NCBI GenBank assembly: GCA_024637275.1
Contig: JAGXFS010000169.1
Location: 1 to 42,062 of the forward strand
Direction of reading: 5' to 3'
Source of the DNA: Acidimicrobiia bacterium
GTDB lineage: Bacteria > Actinomycetota > Acidimicrobiia > Spongiisociales > JAENVV01
DNA: 42,062 bases
Below are positions 1 to 9,116 of this stretch, one piece after another. How positions within the stretch are numbered: the stretch's first letter is position 1; every line of letters starts with the position of its first letter. The notes beneath the pieces are model-generated. The model had not been told where the DNA came from. It did no database searches and was given only the letters and a program-made list of their open reading frames with translations. A program made the position numbers and the translations under genes.

Positions 1-648
1 GGTGCCGGGGGTGGTGACCTCCCCAAATGGATCCGCGACGAAGTAATCCGCACCACGTCCAAAGATCGGCGTGACGCGCTCCTCGCTCTCATCGGCGACG
101 CTGCCGATGCTTTCGCAAATGCTCGCTATACCGTTGCTCGGGAACGACTCCTACGCGCCAAATCCATTTCGTCGCGCTCGGAAACCGTTCGTGAACTCTT
201 GGGGCTTTCCCTGTACCGACTTGGTAGCTGGGAAGATGCTCTGCGCGAACTGCGCGCCTATCGCCGGATCGCCGGTGACACTACCCACCTCGCCGTTGAA
301 ATGGACTGCCTGCGGGCGCTCGGCCGTGATAACGACGTGCCCAAGGTTTGGGCGATGCTGCGCGAACTCGGTGCATCGAAGGCTGCCGAAGTGGAGCTAA
401 GGGTCGTGTACGGATCATTCCTGCTCGACCAGGGACGGCCACGCGATGCGTGGAAAGTGACTGACCCAGGCCGCATCGCCCGCGACGCCCACGAGAACGA
501 TCTCCGGCAGTGGTACGTCGCCGCCCGGGCGGCAGTCGCTCTTGGCGACATGAAAACCGCCGATCAACTGCGTAAGGCGATTGAAGATCGCGACCTGGCG
601 TTCCCGGGCCTGTCCGAGTTGGTCAACGAGATCAACGAACTCAGCTAG
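1..648 (+). CDS. Tetratricopeptide-repeat-like protein, 5' end truncated by window edge
   Basis: Frame 1 is open from base 1 (GAGGDLPKWIRDEVIRTTSKDRRDALLALIGDAADAF...RELLGLSLYRLGSWEDALRELRAYRRIAGDTTHLAVEMDCLRALGRD...) to the stop at 648. Helical TPR-like pattern. The listed ORF at 199 is an internal start. Confidence 0.75.
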   Translation, partial: GAGGGDLPKWIRDEVIRTTSKDRRDALLALIGDAADAFANARYTVARERLLRAKSISSRSETVRELLGLSLYRLGSWEDALRELRAYRRIAGDTTHLAVEMDCLRALGRDNDVPKVWAMLRELGASKAAEVELRVVYGSFLLDQGRPRDAWKVTDPGRIARDAHENDLRQWYVAARAAVALGDMKTADQLRKAIEDRDLAFPGLSELVNEINELS

Positions 649-696
649 CGGCAGGCCCCTGTCGATGTTTCTGTCACAGGCAGGCCATACGTTGTA

Positions 697-727
697 GGAA
701 TCCGCATTCCCCGAACCGATAGGGGAA
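697..727 (+). promoter_or_regulatory. Two overlapping hairpins in the leader of the ssb-like gene; one includes the SD
   Basis: GGAAT(697-701)-CCGC-ATTCC(706-710) overlaps TTCCCC(707-712)-N9-GGGGAA(722-727). GGGGA is the SD for ATG 732. Confidence 0.4.
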
Positions 728-731
728 CGCA

Positions 732-1112
732 ATGGATCTCAACCTGGTGGTCTTATCAGGAACGCTGGCAGTGGCACCCGAATTGCACCGATCCGATAGT
801 GGAAAGCGCCGCCTCGACTATCTCGTGACCGTGCGAACGATGATCGACGGACGAAGTCGGACGGACACCATAAATGTGAAGTACTGGGATCCTCCAGCCA
901 GGCTGGTCCGTAAGAAACTGATCCGTGGTGATCGCCTATGGATTGCCGGTACCGCCCAACGGAGGTTCTGGTCGACCTTCGACGGCAAGCGGAGCCAGCT
1001 TGAGATTGTCGCGAGCCAGGTGGTCTACCGGGCCTCCGACCTCACGCTTGAGGGGTTCGGCCCGGACCAGAACGTCGTCCAATCAGAAGACCTGGCAGCA
1101 ACGACCACGTAG
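732..1112 (+). CDS. Single-stranded DNA-binding protein (short SSB paralogue without acidic tip)
   Basis: MDLNLVVLSGTLAVAPELHRSDSGKRRLDYLVTVRT...DTINVKYWDPPARLVRKKLIRGDRLWIAGTAQRRFW is an SSB-type OB fold. The C-terminus ...SEDLAATTT lacks a DDDLPF-like tip. Confidence 0.8.
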   Translation: MDLNLVVLSGTLAVAPELHRSDSGKRRLDYLVTVRTMIDGRSRTDTINVKYWDPPARLVRKKLIRGDRLWIAGTAQRRFWSTFDGKRSQLEIVASQVVYRASDLTLEGFGPDQNVVQSEDLAATTT

Positions 1113-1369
1113 ATTGCCGAAGCAAGGTGCCCGAGCACAATCAACGCCACCCACCAGGCAAGGATTCGTGGCCATGAACGTTCTCTGTGTGCGATCCAAC
1201 CACCGACAAGGGCGGCTCCGACGTAGAGGTCTATGAGGCTCATCCGTCCCCATGCCAGGCCAACGATCTGGCTACCCTCGGCGGCGAAATCGCCGGTTGC
1301 GAATGCCATGACAAGTGACACCAGCATGATCCCCGTCGAGATCAAGCCGAGATTTCGAACCGTTCTCAC
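1025..1369 (-). CDS. Small integral membrane protein, DUF1475-like
   Basis: MRTVRNLGLISTGIMLVSLVMAFATGDFAAEGSQIVGLAWGRMSLIDLYVGAALVGGWIAHRERSWPRILAWWVALIVLGHLASAIYVVVAA, with several TM segments and the WGRMSLIDLYVG motif. Tail-to-tail overlap with the ssb 3' end. Confidence 0.7.
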   Translation of the reverse strand: MRTVRNLGLISTGIMLVSLVMAFATGDFAAEGSQIVGLAWGRMSLIDLYVGAALVGGWIAHRERSWPRILAWWVALIVLGHLASAIYVVVAARSSDWTTFWSGPNPSSVRSEAR

Positions 1370-1466
1370 GACGCAGGGCTCATGGGACCAGACTAGGGCG
1401 TTCGATCGTCTTTGGCGTACGGAGAGCAGCAGACCGGTGTCGTCACAGGCGTAGGATGTTGCGCCT

Positions 1467-3149
1467 ATGAGCAGACGGTTCGTAACTGATGGTTCACGCC
1501 TACGAGTTGCGACAACATTGCGTGCGATGCTGGTGCGTGGCTACTCGGCCGACGACTTGCGCGCTGATGCCTCGGCAGGCGTAGTACTGGGTATTGTCGC
1601 CTTGCCGCTTTCCATGGCGCTGGCGATCGCCGCTGGTGCTCCTCCCGAATACGGTCTGTTCACAGCGATTGTTGCCGGAATTGTGATCGCGGTCTTCGGC
1701 GGATCGATGCATTCGGTGTCCGGACCAACCGCGGCCTTCGTAGTGCTGTTGGCCCCGGTAACGGCTCGCTATGGGGTTGAGGGCTTGCTCCTGGCATCGC
1801 TAATGGCCGGGCTGATCCTCATTGGTATGGGACTCCTGCGCCTTGGCGGGCTGATCCAGTTCGTCCCTCATCCAGTCACCACCGGGTTCACGGCTGGGAT
1901 TGGCGTCGTCATCGCGGTGTTGCAGTTGGGAGACTTCCTCGGTGTGGGACGACTGGATGGGGATCGGATTTGGGAAAGGCTCGCTGACCTCGGCCACAGA
2001 CTTCCCGATGCACGTTGGCAGGACATCACGATCGGGGTCGTGACGCTTGCGGTGCTGTTGTGGTTTCCGAAGGTCAGTCGTCGCGTCCCGGCACCCCTGG
2101 TCGCTCTCGTGGCGGCGACGCTGCTAGGTGTGGGGCTTAAAGTCTTCGGCTACGACGTCGTCACGATCAACTCGCAGTTTGGCGGCATACCGGCGGTTCC
2201 ACCGTTGCCGCGCTTTCCCTGGCCATCTGACGGATTGTCATGGGGTCTCGTGGGCGAACTGGCCCCTACGGCTGCTGCCATAGCGATGCTTGGTGCGATT
2301 GAGTCACTGTTGTGTGCGGTGGTCGCTGACGGAATGGCGGGAGGTCGCCACGATCCGGATGCCGAGTTGATTGGGCTGGGCATCGGAAACATTGTTGCTC
2401 CATTCTTTGGCGGCTTCGCTGCGACTGGAGCGATCGCGCGCACTGCGACCGGAATCCGAGCGGGCGGCAGAACGCCAGTGGCAGTTGTGATCCACTCGCT
2501 CTTCCTGCTGGTGGCCATGTTGTTGCTGGCGCCCCTGCTCGGATTGATACCGATGGCTGGTATGGCGGGCTTACTGCTCGTAGTCGCGTGGAACATGAGT
2601 GAGGCCGATCACTTCGTGCACATCATGCGGATCGCTCCGAGGAGCGACGTTGCGGTGCTTGTGGTGTGTTTTGGCCTCACGGTCGCTTTCGACATGGTCG
2701 TCGCCGTCACCGTTGGCGTTTTGCTCGCGGCGCTGCTGTTCATGCGCCGAATGGTGGAAATTTCGGGGGCCCAACTAGTCGGCGATCCACACGGTCGCGC
2801 GGTAGAAGGTCTCCCCCTAGGGGTGGTTTTCTACGATATTGCAGGCCCGCTCTTCTTCGGCGCAGCGGAGAAGGCGTTAGAGGCACTGGCCATCGTCGGC
2901 AGCGGGGTGAGCACCGTGATCATCGATCTCGAGGACGTCCCGGCGATGGATGCGACTGGCCTGGTGGCGCTGCAAAGCGCAGTCAGCAGGATGAGCGGTC
3001 TCGACATCAAGGTGATCCTTACCGGGGTGCGGCCCCAGCCGCGTCGGGCACTTACCAAGGCAGGGTTCGATAAAGACCCGACAAAGATCGAAATTTCGGA
3101 TGATACGCAGTCCACGCTTGAACGCTTCATGGGGACGTCCCGGGACTAA
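1467..3149 (+). CDS. SulP family anion transporter with C-terminal STAS domain
   Basis: 560 aa; N-terminal SulP signature (ASAGVVLGIVALPLSMALAIAAGAPPEYGLFTAIVAGIVIAVFGGSMHSVSGPTAAFVV) and C-terminal STAS (VSTVIIDLEDVPAMDATGLVALQSAVSRM). Confidence 0.92.
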   Translation: MSRRFVTDGSRLRVATTLRAMLVRGYSADDLRADASAGVVLGIVALPLSMALAIAAGAPPEYGLFTAIVAGIVIAVFGGSMHSVSGPTAAFVVLLAPVTARYGVEGLLLASLMAGLILIGMGLLRLGGLIQFVPHPVTTGFTAGIGVVIAVLQLGDFLGVGRLDGDRIWERLADLGHRLPDARWQDITIGVVTLAVLLWFPKVSRRVPAPLVALVAATLLGVGLKVFGYDVVTINSQFGGIPAVPPLPRFPWPSDGLSWGLVGELAPTAAAIAMLGAIESLLCAVVADGMAGGRHDPDAELIGLGIGNIVAPFFGGFAATGAIARTATGIRAGGRTPVAVVIHSLFLLVAMLLLAPLLGLIPMAGMAGLLLVVAWNMSEADHFVHIMRIAPRSDVAVLVVCFGLTVAFDMVVAVTVGVLLAALLFMRRMVEISGAQLVGDPHGRAVEGLPLGVVFYDIAGPLFFGAAEKALEALAIVGSGVSTVIIDLEDVPAMDATGLVALQSAVSRMSGLDIKVILTGVRPQPRRALTKAGFDKDPTKIEISDDTQSTLERFMGTSRD

Positions 3150-3182
3150 AGGACTCACCGGTAAAACCACTAGCCTGCTGCG

Positions 3183-4679
3183 ATGCCCAAAGTAGCCGTC
3201 GCCGCCCCATCGCAACACGCCGCTGATGCGGGCACCGCACTGGGGGCCCTGGGCGGCAATGCGGTCGACGCTGCACTAGCTGCGGTCCTGGTGGCCATGG
3301 TCACCGAACCGGGTGTCTGCGCCCTCGGTGCGGGCGGCTATGTGACGATCTGGGGGCCTGATGACGACCCGGTCACGATCGATGGCTACATGGAGATGCC
3401 CGGGAGAGGTGCGGCATCCGAACGCTTTGGTAAGGGTGGCCGGACAGTCACCTTCGCGTACGGAGGTGAACTCACCACCACAGTCGGACACGGCTCAGTA
3501 GCAACACCGGGAGGGCTCAAGGCGGTCGCCTCTGCATCAAACCGGTTCGGGGTTGCTTCGTGGCACGACCTTTTCGAACCCGCCATCGAGCACGTGGTCA
3601 ACGGCTTTCCGCTTCCCGAAGCGTGCGCCTATTACCTCCAGACTGCCTTTGGGCCGATCTACTCCCACGACCCCGTCGGTGCCAGGGCTCTATCGGGCCC
3701 GAACGGCGTCCTCCAGGCAGGGGATGTCGTCCATATCGACTATCTGGCGGACAGCTTGCGGTTGATCGCCAGTGAAGGCGCCGACATGTTCTACGTTGGC
3801 GATCTGGCGGCCATCATCGCCGATGATATGGCTGAGTCCGGCGGGCTCATCACCCGGGCTGACCTAGAACACTTTGTCGCCATAGACCGCCGGCCCCTTA
3901 TGAGCCCGATCGCCGATTGGGTGGTTGCAACCAATCCGGCACCGGCGATTGGCGGAGCGGCCGTGACCGCCATGCTGGCGCTGATTGGTGAGAACCCTGA
4001 TCTCTTACTTCACGCTCAAGAAGCGGTGCTTGGATATCGGCGCGCTCAGCTTGATGAGGCGACTGACCGATTTGGCCCGATTGACCAGCTGATTGAGCTC
4101 GCCAATACGGGAGATTGGCGAAAGGTGCTCACCGCACCTTCGACCGTCCATGTTTCGGCGGTCGATGATCAGGGATTCGGATGTGCAGTGACGATGTCGG
4201 CGGGGTACGGGTCCGGCATCATGCCGCCAGGGACTGGCATCTGGATGAACAATTCGCTCGGTGAAATAGAACTAAATCGGCAGGGCTTTCACAACCTGAA
4301 AGTTGGCTCACGTCTCGTGTCCAATATGGCCCCGACGGTTGCGCGTTCACATGACGGAGTCCTGGCGATCGGATCGCCAGGCGCTGATCGTATTACCACC
4401 GCCATCGTCCAGGTACTGGTGCATCACTTCCTCGAAGGCGTTCCCTTCGTCGAGTCCATAGCCCGGCCTCGCGCCCATGTTTCGTTCTCGGACGACGGTC
4501 AGGCGATCGTGCGTCACGAACCCGGCTACGACCTGGGAGCCTGCGACTTGCCAGCGATTCCATTTGATAGGCGCCACATGTATTTCGGGGGAGTAGGCGG
4601 TGCCGAATGGAGCAGCTCCGGAGGGTTCTCGGTTGGTGCCGACGATCGGCGATCGGGCGGCACCGCGACCTCTGAGTGA
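3183..4679 (+). CDS. Gamma-glutamyltransferase family protein
   Basis: N-term SQHAADAGTALGALGGNAVDAALAAVLVAMVTEPGVCALGAGGYVTIW; nucleophile region STVHVSAVDDQGFGCAVTMSAGYGSGIMPPGTGIWMNNSLGE; GSPGADRITTAIVQVL. Confidence 0.88.
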   Translation: MPKVAVAAPSQHAADAGTALGALGGNAVDAALAAVLVAMVTEPGVCALGAGGYVTIWGPDDDPVTIDGYMEMPGRGAASERFGKGGRTVTFAYGGELTTTVGHGSVATPGGLKAVASASNRFGVASWHDLFEPAIEHVVNGFPLPEACAYYLQTAFGPIYSHDPVGARALSGPNGVLQAGDVVHIDYLADSLRLIASEGADMFYVGDLAAIIADDMAESGGLITRADLEHFVAIDRRPLMSPIADWVVATNPAPAIGGAAVTAMLALIGENPDLLLHAQEAVLGYRRAQLDEATDRFGPIDQLIELANTGDWRKVLTAPSTVHVSAVDDQGFGCAVTMSAGYGSGIMPPGTGIWMNNSLGEIELNRQGFHNLKVGSRLVSNMAPTVARSHDGVLAIGSPGADRITTAIVQVLVHHFLEGVPFVESIARPRAHVSFSDDGQAIVRHEPGYDLGACDLPAIPFDRRHMYFGGVGGAEWSSSGGFSVGADDRRSGGTATSE

Positions 4680-4779
4680 CAGAAACACTTCGACCGCCTC
4701 GCGTAGTACCGGGCATTTTTCGGGCTTGACAGATGGGGTACCGTAGGAGGGATTCCGCTCAAGCTTTTGGAGGTGCCCC

Positions 4780-4983
4780 ATGCCCTGGATCTGGTCAGAC
4801 CAACTCGCTACTCACCCCACCGTCCAGGTCTCCCAGAAGGTCCGTGACGCCTGGACGCAGCGCCCCGTTGCGGTATGGGATACCGATCTTGACAACCTCG
4901 CCGACGTGGCGACAGCGCTCGCCGCCGAGGACGATGAACCCCCGCTGTTACCGGAGTCCTACCCGCTAGCGATAGCGGCGTAG
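4780..4983 (+). CDS. Small hypothetical protein (67 aa)
   Basis: ATG 4780 preceded by a GGAGGT SD; ends before the SURF1-like gene. Confidence 0.5.
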   Translation: MPWIWSDQLATHPTVQVSQKVRDAWTQRPVAVWDTDLDNLADVATALAAEDDEPPLLPESYPLAIAA

Positions 4984-5025
4984 GGCTCCGCTTATTGAGT
5001 TCAGGAATCGTCGTAGCATGGCCAT

Positions 5026-5778
5026 GTGTATCGATTCCTAACCCGACCGATTTGGGTACTGTTCGCCCTCATCGTTGCAACAGTGACCTATGTCTTCATG
5101 TCGCTTGGCTTCTGGCAGCTGGACCGACTGGCGGAGCGACAGTTCGAAAACACGATCTCTGAGCAACGAGCCATCCAGGAACCGGTTCCCATTGAGGCGG
5201 TGATGTCCGTCGACGACCCGATCGACCAAGCAGGCGAAGAACACAGCTTCCGGGCGGTGACGATGACCGGACATTTCGACGCTACCCATGAGGTCTTCGT
5301 CCGGTCCCAGACGCACGAGGGGACGGCCGGGTTTCACGTTCTGACTCCGTTCGTGGACGACCAGGGGCGCGCCCTACTCGTCAATCAGGGTTGGATACCG
5401 CTAGCCGAAGATACGCCGCCGTTTACAGCCTCAGACGACAGTGAACGGACGATCACGGTCACGTTGGCGCCGTCACAGATTCGTGGTGGCTTCGGTCCCA
5501 CCGAACCGGAGGGAACCCTGGAACGTATCGCCCGGGTTGATGTCGCCAGGCTGCAAGACCAGATGCCTTACCCGCTGTATCCGGTCTATGCCATCGCCTA
5601 CGGAACGCCAGACCCTTCCCGTTACCCGATCGTCATTGCGTTCCCGGAGCTCGACGAGGGATCTCACCAGATCTATGCCATTCAGTGGTTTGGATTCGCG
5701 GCGATCTCTGTCGGGGGATTCTGGGCCCTGGCGAGAACCACGGCACGAAAGCGTGTAAAGGTTCCGGTCGACGAGTAG
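5026..5778 (+). CDS. SURF1 family protein (cytochrome oxidase biogenesis)
   Basis: GTG start; N-term FALIVATVTYVFMSLGFWQLDRLAERQFEN, internal VLTPFVDDQGRALLVNQGWIPL, C-term HQIYAIQWFGFAAISVGGFWALAR. Confidence 0.88.
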   Translation: MYRFLTRPIWVLFALIVATVTYVFMSLGFWQLDRLAERQFENTISEQRAIQEPVPIEAVMSVDDPIDQAGEEHSFRAVTMTGHFDATHEVFVRSQTHEGTAGFHVLTPFVDDQGRALLVNQGWIPLAEDTPPFTASDDSERTITVTLAPSQIRGGFGPTEPEGTLERIARVDVARLQDQMPYPLYPVYAIAYGTPDPSRYPIVIAFPELDEGSHQIYAIQWFGFAAISVGGFWALARTTARKRVKVPVDE

Positions 5779-5788
5779 TGTCCATCGG

Positions 5789-6076
5789 ATGAAGAAACTC
5801 CTTCCAGGTGTGCTCGTTCTCGCTCTACTGGCCGTCGCCTGCCTGCCCGGTGGCGCTTCGACGCCCGACCCCGCCGGTTTCTTCACTGGTGTTTGGCACG
5901 GATGGCTGGCACCTATCTCTCTAATCGCGTCGATCTTCAACAAGGACATCAACATCTATGCCCTCTCAAATACCGGCTGGCCCTACGACTTCGGGTTCTA
6001 CATGGCCGTGATCAGCGGATTTGGCGGATTGTCCTTGTTCCGCAAGAAGCAAGGCAAGGGTTCGCACCGCACCTGA
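5789..6076 (+). CDS. Small membrane protein
   Basis: MKKLLPGVLVLALLAVACLPGG signal/lipoprotein-like N-term, then HGWLAPISLIASIF...YDFGFYMAVISGFGGLSLFRKK. Confidence 0.65.
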   Translation: MKKLLPGVLVLALLAVACLPGGASTPDPAGFFTGVWHGWLAPISLIASIFNKDINIYALSNTGWPYDFGFYMAVISGFGGLSLFRKKQGKGSHRT

Positions 6077-6127
6077 ACGTCCAGCTTTAATCTGCATACT
6101 TGAGCCTGGCGGCGTAACCTGTCGGCC

Positions 6128-7282
6128 ATGACGAATCCTTCCATTTTCCTGAATGATGACCTGCTGGCCGTTCGCGAACAGACCATGCGGTTCCTCGATG
6201 ACTTCGTGCGTCCGGTTGGCGATGAATGGGAGGAAGCTGGTCAAGTACCGCGGGACGTCCTCAGGAAAATGGGAGAAATCGGGTTCTTTGGTCTGCGAGT
6301 ACCTGAAGCGCTTGGTGGCGTCGGCTACGGCCCGCTCGCCTCAGCGGTTTTCGCTGAAGCACTCGGATCATCGACGTATTCTGGGTTCGCCGCAACGGTG
6401 CTCGTGCACACGGACATGGCCTCTCCCCATTTGCTACACGCCGGGACCGATGAGCAAATCTCCGAGTACCTGCCCCGAGTTCTGACCGGCGATCTCATCA
6501 CAGCCATCGCTATCACCGAAGCCGACGCTGGCTCAGACGTTGCCGGGATGAGGAGCTCCGCCAAACGGGACGGCGACGGTTGGCGCCTCAACGGCTCAAA
6601 AATGTTCATCACCAACGGCGTTCATGGCAACCTCATTTTCGTGGCTGCCCGCACCAATCCCGAAGCCACCGGTCATCAAGGCATCACCATGTTCATACTT
6701 GAACCCGACATGGAAGGGTTCTCCGTCGGCAAGAAGCTCGACAAGCACGGCTGGCGATGTTCCGATACGGCTGAGTTGATCTTTGACGATGTCTGGGTGC
6801 CTGCGACAAACATTCTCGGCGAGGTCGACAAGGGTTTCTACGCGATCATGGAAAACTTCCAGAACGAACGCCTGGTGCTGGCCGCCCTTGCGATCGGCGA
6901 GTCCCAGGAAGGGTTGGATCTCACCTACGAACACACGCAAAACCGTAAGGCGTTCGGTGCCACGCTATTCGACAAGCAAACCATCCGGCACCGTTTGGCG
7001 ATGCTCCAGGGTCGGGTGGACGCCCTTCGGGTGTTCGCCTATGACACGGCATGGACGATGGAGCAAGGCCACGACGCGGTGAAGCAGGTGTCTGAGCTCA
7101 AGGCCCTGGCAGGCGAACTCGTAAACGACGTTATGTACACCTGCCAGCAATTCCATGGCGGGATGGGGTACATGACCGAGACCCCGATCGAGCGGATGTA
7201 TCGGGACGCTCGTATCGGGGCCATTGGTGGCGGTGCCACCGAGGTCATGCTCGAAGAAGTGGCGAAGCGGTCCTATCGCTGA
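6128..7282 (+). CDS. Acyl-CoA dehydrogenase
   Basis: 384 aa; ITEADAGSDVAGMRSSAKRDGDGWRLNGSKMFITNG, FGATLFDKQTIRHRLA, QQFHGGMGYMTETPIERMYRDARIGAIGGGATEVM. Confidence 0.95.
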   Translation: MTNPSIFLNDDLLAVREQTMRFLDDFVRPVGDEWEEAGQVPRDVLRKMGEIGFFGLRVPEALGGVGYGPLASAVFAEALGSSTYSGFAATVLVHTDMASPHLLHAGTDEQISEYLPRVLTGDLITAIAITEADAGSDVAGMRSSAKRDGDGWRLNGSKMFITNGVHGNLIFVAARTNPEATGHQGITMFILEPDMEGFSVGKKLDKHGWRCSDTAELIFDDVWVPATNILGEVDKGFYAIMENFQNERLVLAALAIGESQEGLDLTYEHTQNRKAFGATLFDKQTIRHRLAMLQGRVDALRVFAYDTAWTMEQGHDAVKQVSELKALAGELVNDVMYTCQQFHGGMGYMTETPIERMYRDARIGAIGGGATEVMLEEVAKRSYR

Positions 7283-7298
7283 GCTGGGCCGCTTCGCC
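7261..7298. terminator. Candidate bidirectional terminator hairpin between convergent genes
   Basis: Perfect 10-bp inverted repeat GGCGAAGCGG (7261-7270) / CCGCTTCGCC (7289-7298). The left arm lies in the last codons of the acyl-CoA dehydrogenase. No clear T-tract. Confidence 0.5.
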
Positions 7299-7307
7299 CT
7301 CTAGGTT

Positions 7308-7721
7308 TCAGTGATCGTGACCAGCATGTTCGTGTTCGTGATCGTGGTCGTGTCCTGAGCCGCTGTCCTGCTCGGCGATCTCCTTGTGAACGGCTTCCAT
7401 GTCCAGCTCTGTCACCTGGCTGATCACGTCGGCAAGGGCGGCCGGGGGCAGTGCGCCGGCCTGATTGAACAGGACGACGTTTTCCCGGAAGATCATGAGC
7501 GTCGGGATAGAACGGATTCCAAACGCACCGGCCAATTCCTGCTCGGCTTCGGTGTCGACCTTGGCAAAAACGATGTCGGGGTGCTCCTCGGACGCTTTTT
7601 CGAACGTGGGAGCGAACGACTTACACGGTCCGCACCACTCCGCCCAGAAGTCGACGATGACGATATCGTTGTCTTCGATGGTTGATTCCATGGTGTCTTT
7701 GGTGACATTTACAGTGGCCAC
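7308..7721 (-). CDS. Thioredoxin with a His/Asp/Glu-rich C-terminal tail
   Basis: VDFWAEWCGPCKSFAPTFEKASEEHPDIVFAKVDTEAEQELAGAFGIRSIPTLMIF; tail GSGHDHDHEHEHAGHDH; GTG start with an AAGGAGG SD. Confidence 0.93.
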   Translation of the reverse strand: MATVNVTKDTMESTIEDNDIVIVDFWAEWCGPCKSFAPTFEKASEEHPDIVFAKVDTEAEQELAGAFGIRSIPTLMIFRENVVLFNQAGALPPAALADVISQVTELDMEAVHKEIAEQDSGSGHDHDHEHEHAGHDH

Positions 7722-7811
7722 AGCAGGGCCCTCCTTGCTTAGCGAGAACGCGCGTCTTGTTTTTCTAGCGCAATATTCGGTTCGGTGATTCCAACAGGAT
7801 TCACAAGCAGG

Positions 7812-9116
7812 TTATTCCTCGAGTTGGAAGTTATAAAGGCTGCCGAGGTGGAGGATGCCGGTCAGCTCGTCAAGTGCCGCCCGTGATTCACGCATGAGTT
7901 CGGGATCGCCAAGGTCGTCCGGGCTGAGTGTTTCACGATAGTGCCGGTTCACCCAGGCGGTCAGTTCGTCGTATCGCTCGTCAGTGAGAAGACAGGCCTG
8001 GTTGACCGCCGCGAGCTCCTGATCGGTCAGGACCACCCTGAGCCGGAGGCAGGCGGGGCCGCCCCCATTGCGCATGGACTGGCGCAGGTTGAATGTGAGG
8101 ATTTCGTCGATCTCCTCGATGCTCTCGATGGCTTCCCTGACATTCGGATAATCGTCGATGTCGTCTGGAGCAACGAGAATCCTCCTGCTGTTGATGTCAA
8201 TGAGTTGACTGTTGAAGACGTATGAACCAATGGCGTCCGACAACGGCACCTGCTCCTCCATGATGGTCCGCACGGTTAGCCCGTTTCCGAACGCAGCGCG
8301 CACCTGCTCGATCAGGTTCGGGTCGGCGAAGGCCAGTTCATGATGGAGAAGCAGGTCCCGGTCGCCGACCGCGATCACATCGTTGTGGAAAACGCCCGCA
8401 GAGATGGCCGCGGGGTGCTGGCGGGCGAAGATCGCGTTTGAGAGTCCGTGCAGTCGCGCGACTTCGACTGACGCCTCGTAGCTCTGGCGAGGAAGGTACG
8501 GATCGGCCGCGAAGTCGTGAGCCCGGCGCCCCCACACAAACAATTCAATGCCCGGCTCCCCGTGTGATCGCGCCAGCCGAGTGTGGTTTGCGGCTCCCTC
8601 ATCGGTGAAATTGGTGCCGACAGGCAGGGGGAGGTGATGCTGGAAACGGGCATCGTCTGGGAAAACTGCCCGAAGAATTCGGGAAGTAACGGGGGCTTCG
8701 ATAGCCCGGTGGGGCTGGGCAACCAGGTTGGCCGGTGTGAAGTGAACTTTGCCGTTAGCCGTATCGGCTGATGGCGATACCGTCGCTGCATTGGCCGTCC
8801 ACATGGCAGCTGCAGAGGAGTACGTCTGGAGGAGATGCGGGCTTCGGTTGGCCGCCTGAAACAGAACCTGTTCGTCGGTGCCGCCGATCCCCTCCTGGCG
8901 CAGCTTGGGTAGGTAAGGGCGCTCGTGTGGCGGGAGAATCCCCTGAATCAGCCCGAGGTCGGCCAGGGCCTTCGACTTGGCCAGCCCTTGCAGGGCGGCT
9001 TGGCGAGGGCTGCTGACGGCCTGCGCATTGGTGATTGAGGCAACATTTCCCGAACCGAGTCCGCCATAGTTGTGGGTCGGACCAACCAGACCGTCAAAGT
9101 TGGCTTCTACGGTCAC
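7812..9116 (-). CDS. astB: N-succinylarginine dihydrolase
   Basis: EANFDGLVGPTHNYGGLGSGNVASITNAQAVSSPRQAALQGLAKSKALADLGLIQGILPPHERP...; VFHNDVIAVGD; QSMRNGGGPACLRLRVVL. Confidence 0.95.
   Translation of the reverse strand: MTVEANFDGLVGPTHNYGGLGSGNVASITNAQAVSSPRQAALQGLAKSKALADLGLIQGILPPHERPYLPKLRQEGIGGTDEQVLFQAANRSPHLLQTYSSAAAMWTANAATVSPSADTANGKVHFTPANLVAQPHRAIEAPVTSRILRAVFPDDARFQHHLPLPVGTNFTDEGAANHTRLARSHGEPGIELFVWGRRAHDFAADPYLPRQSYEASVEVARLHGLSNAIFARQHPAAISAGVFHNDVIAVGDRDLLLHHELAFADPNLIEQVRAAFGNGLTVRTIMEEQVPLSDAIGSYVFNSQLIDINSRRILVAPDDIDDYPNVREAIESIEEIDEILTFNLRQSMRNGGGPACLRLRVVLTDQELAAVNQACLLTDERYDELTAWVNRHYRETLSPDDLGDPELMRESRAALDELTGILHLGSLYNFQLEE

Noticed and set aside
4726-4731. TTGACA as a -35 box for the 67-aa ORF at 4780
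   Set aside because: No convincing -10 at 16-18 nt spacing.
5021-5035. 15-mer CATGTGTATCGATTC repeated at 36828-36842, both at gene starts
   Set aside because: One exact 15-mer match in about 42 kb is compatible with chance; no extended flanking homology.
7787-7806. GTGATTCC-AACA-GGATTCAC as a terminator of the ast operon
   Set aside because: Imperfect 8-bp stem (one mismatch) and no T-tract; too weak to list as a feature.
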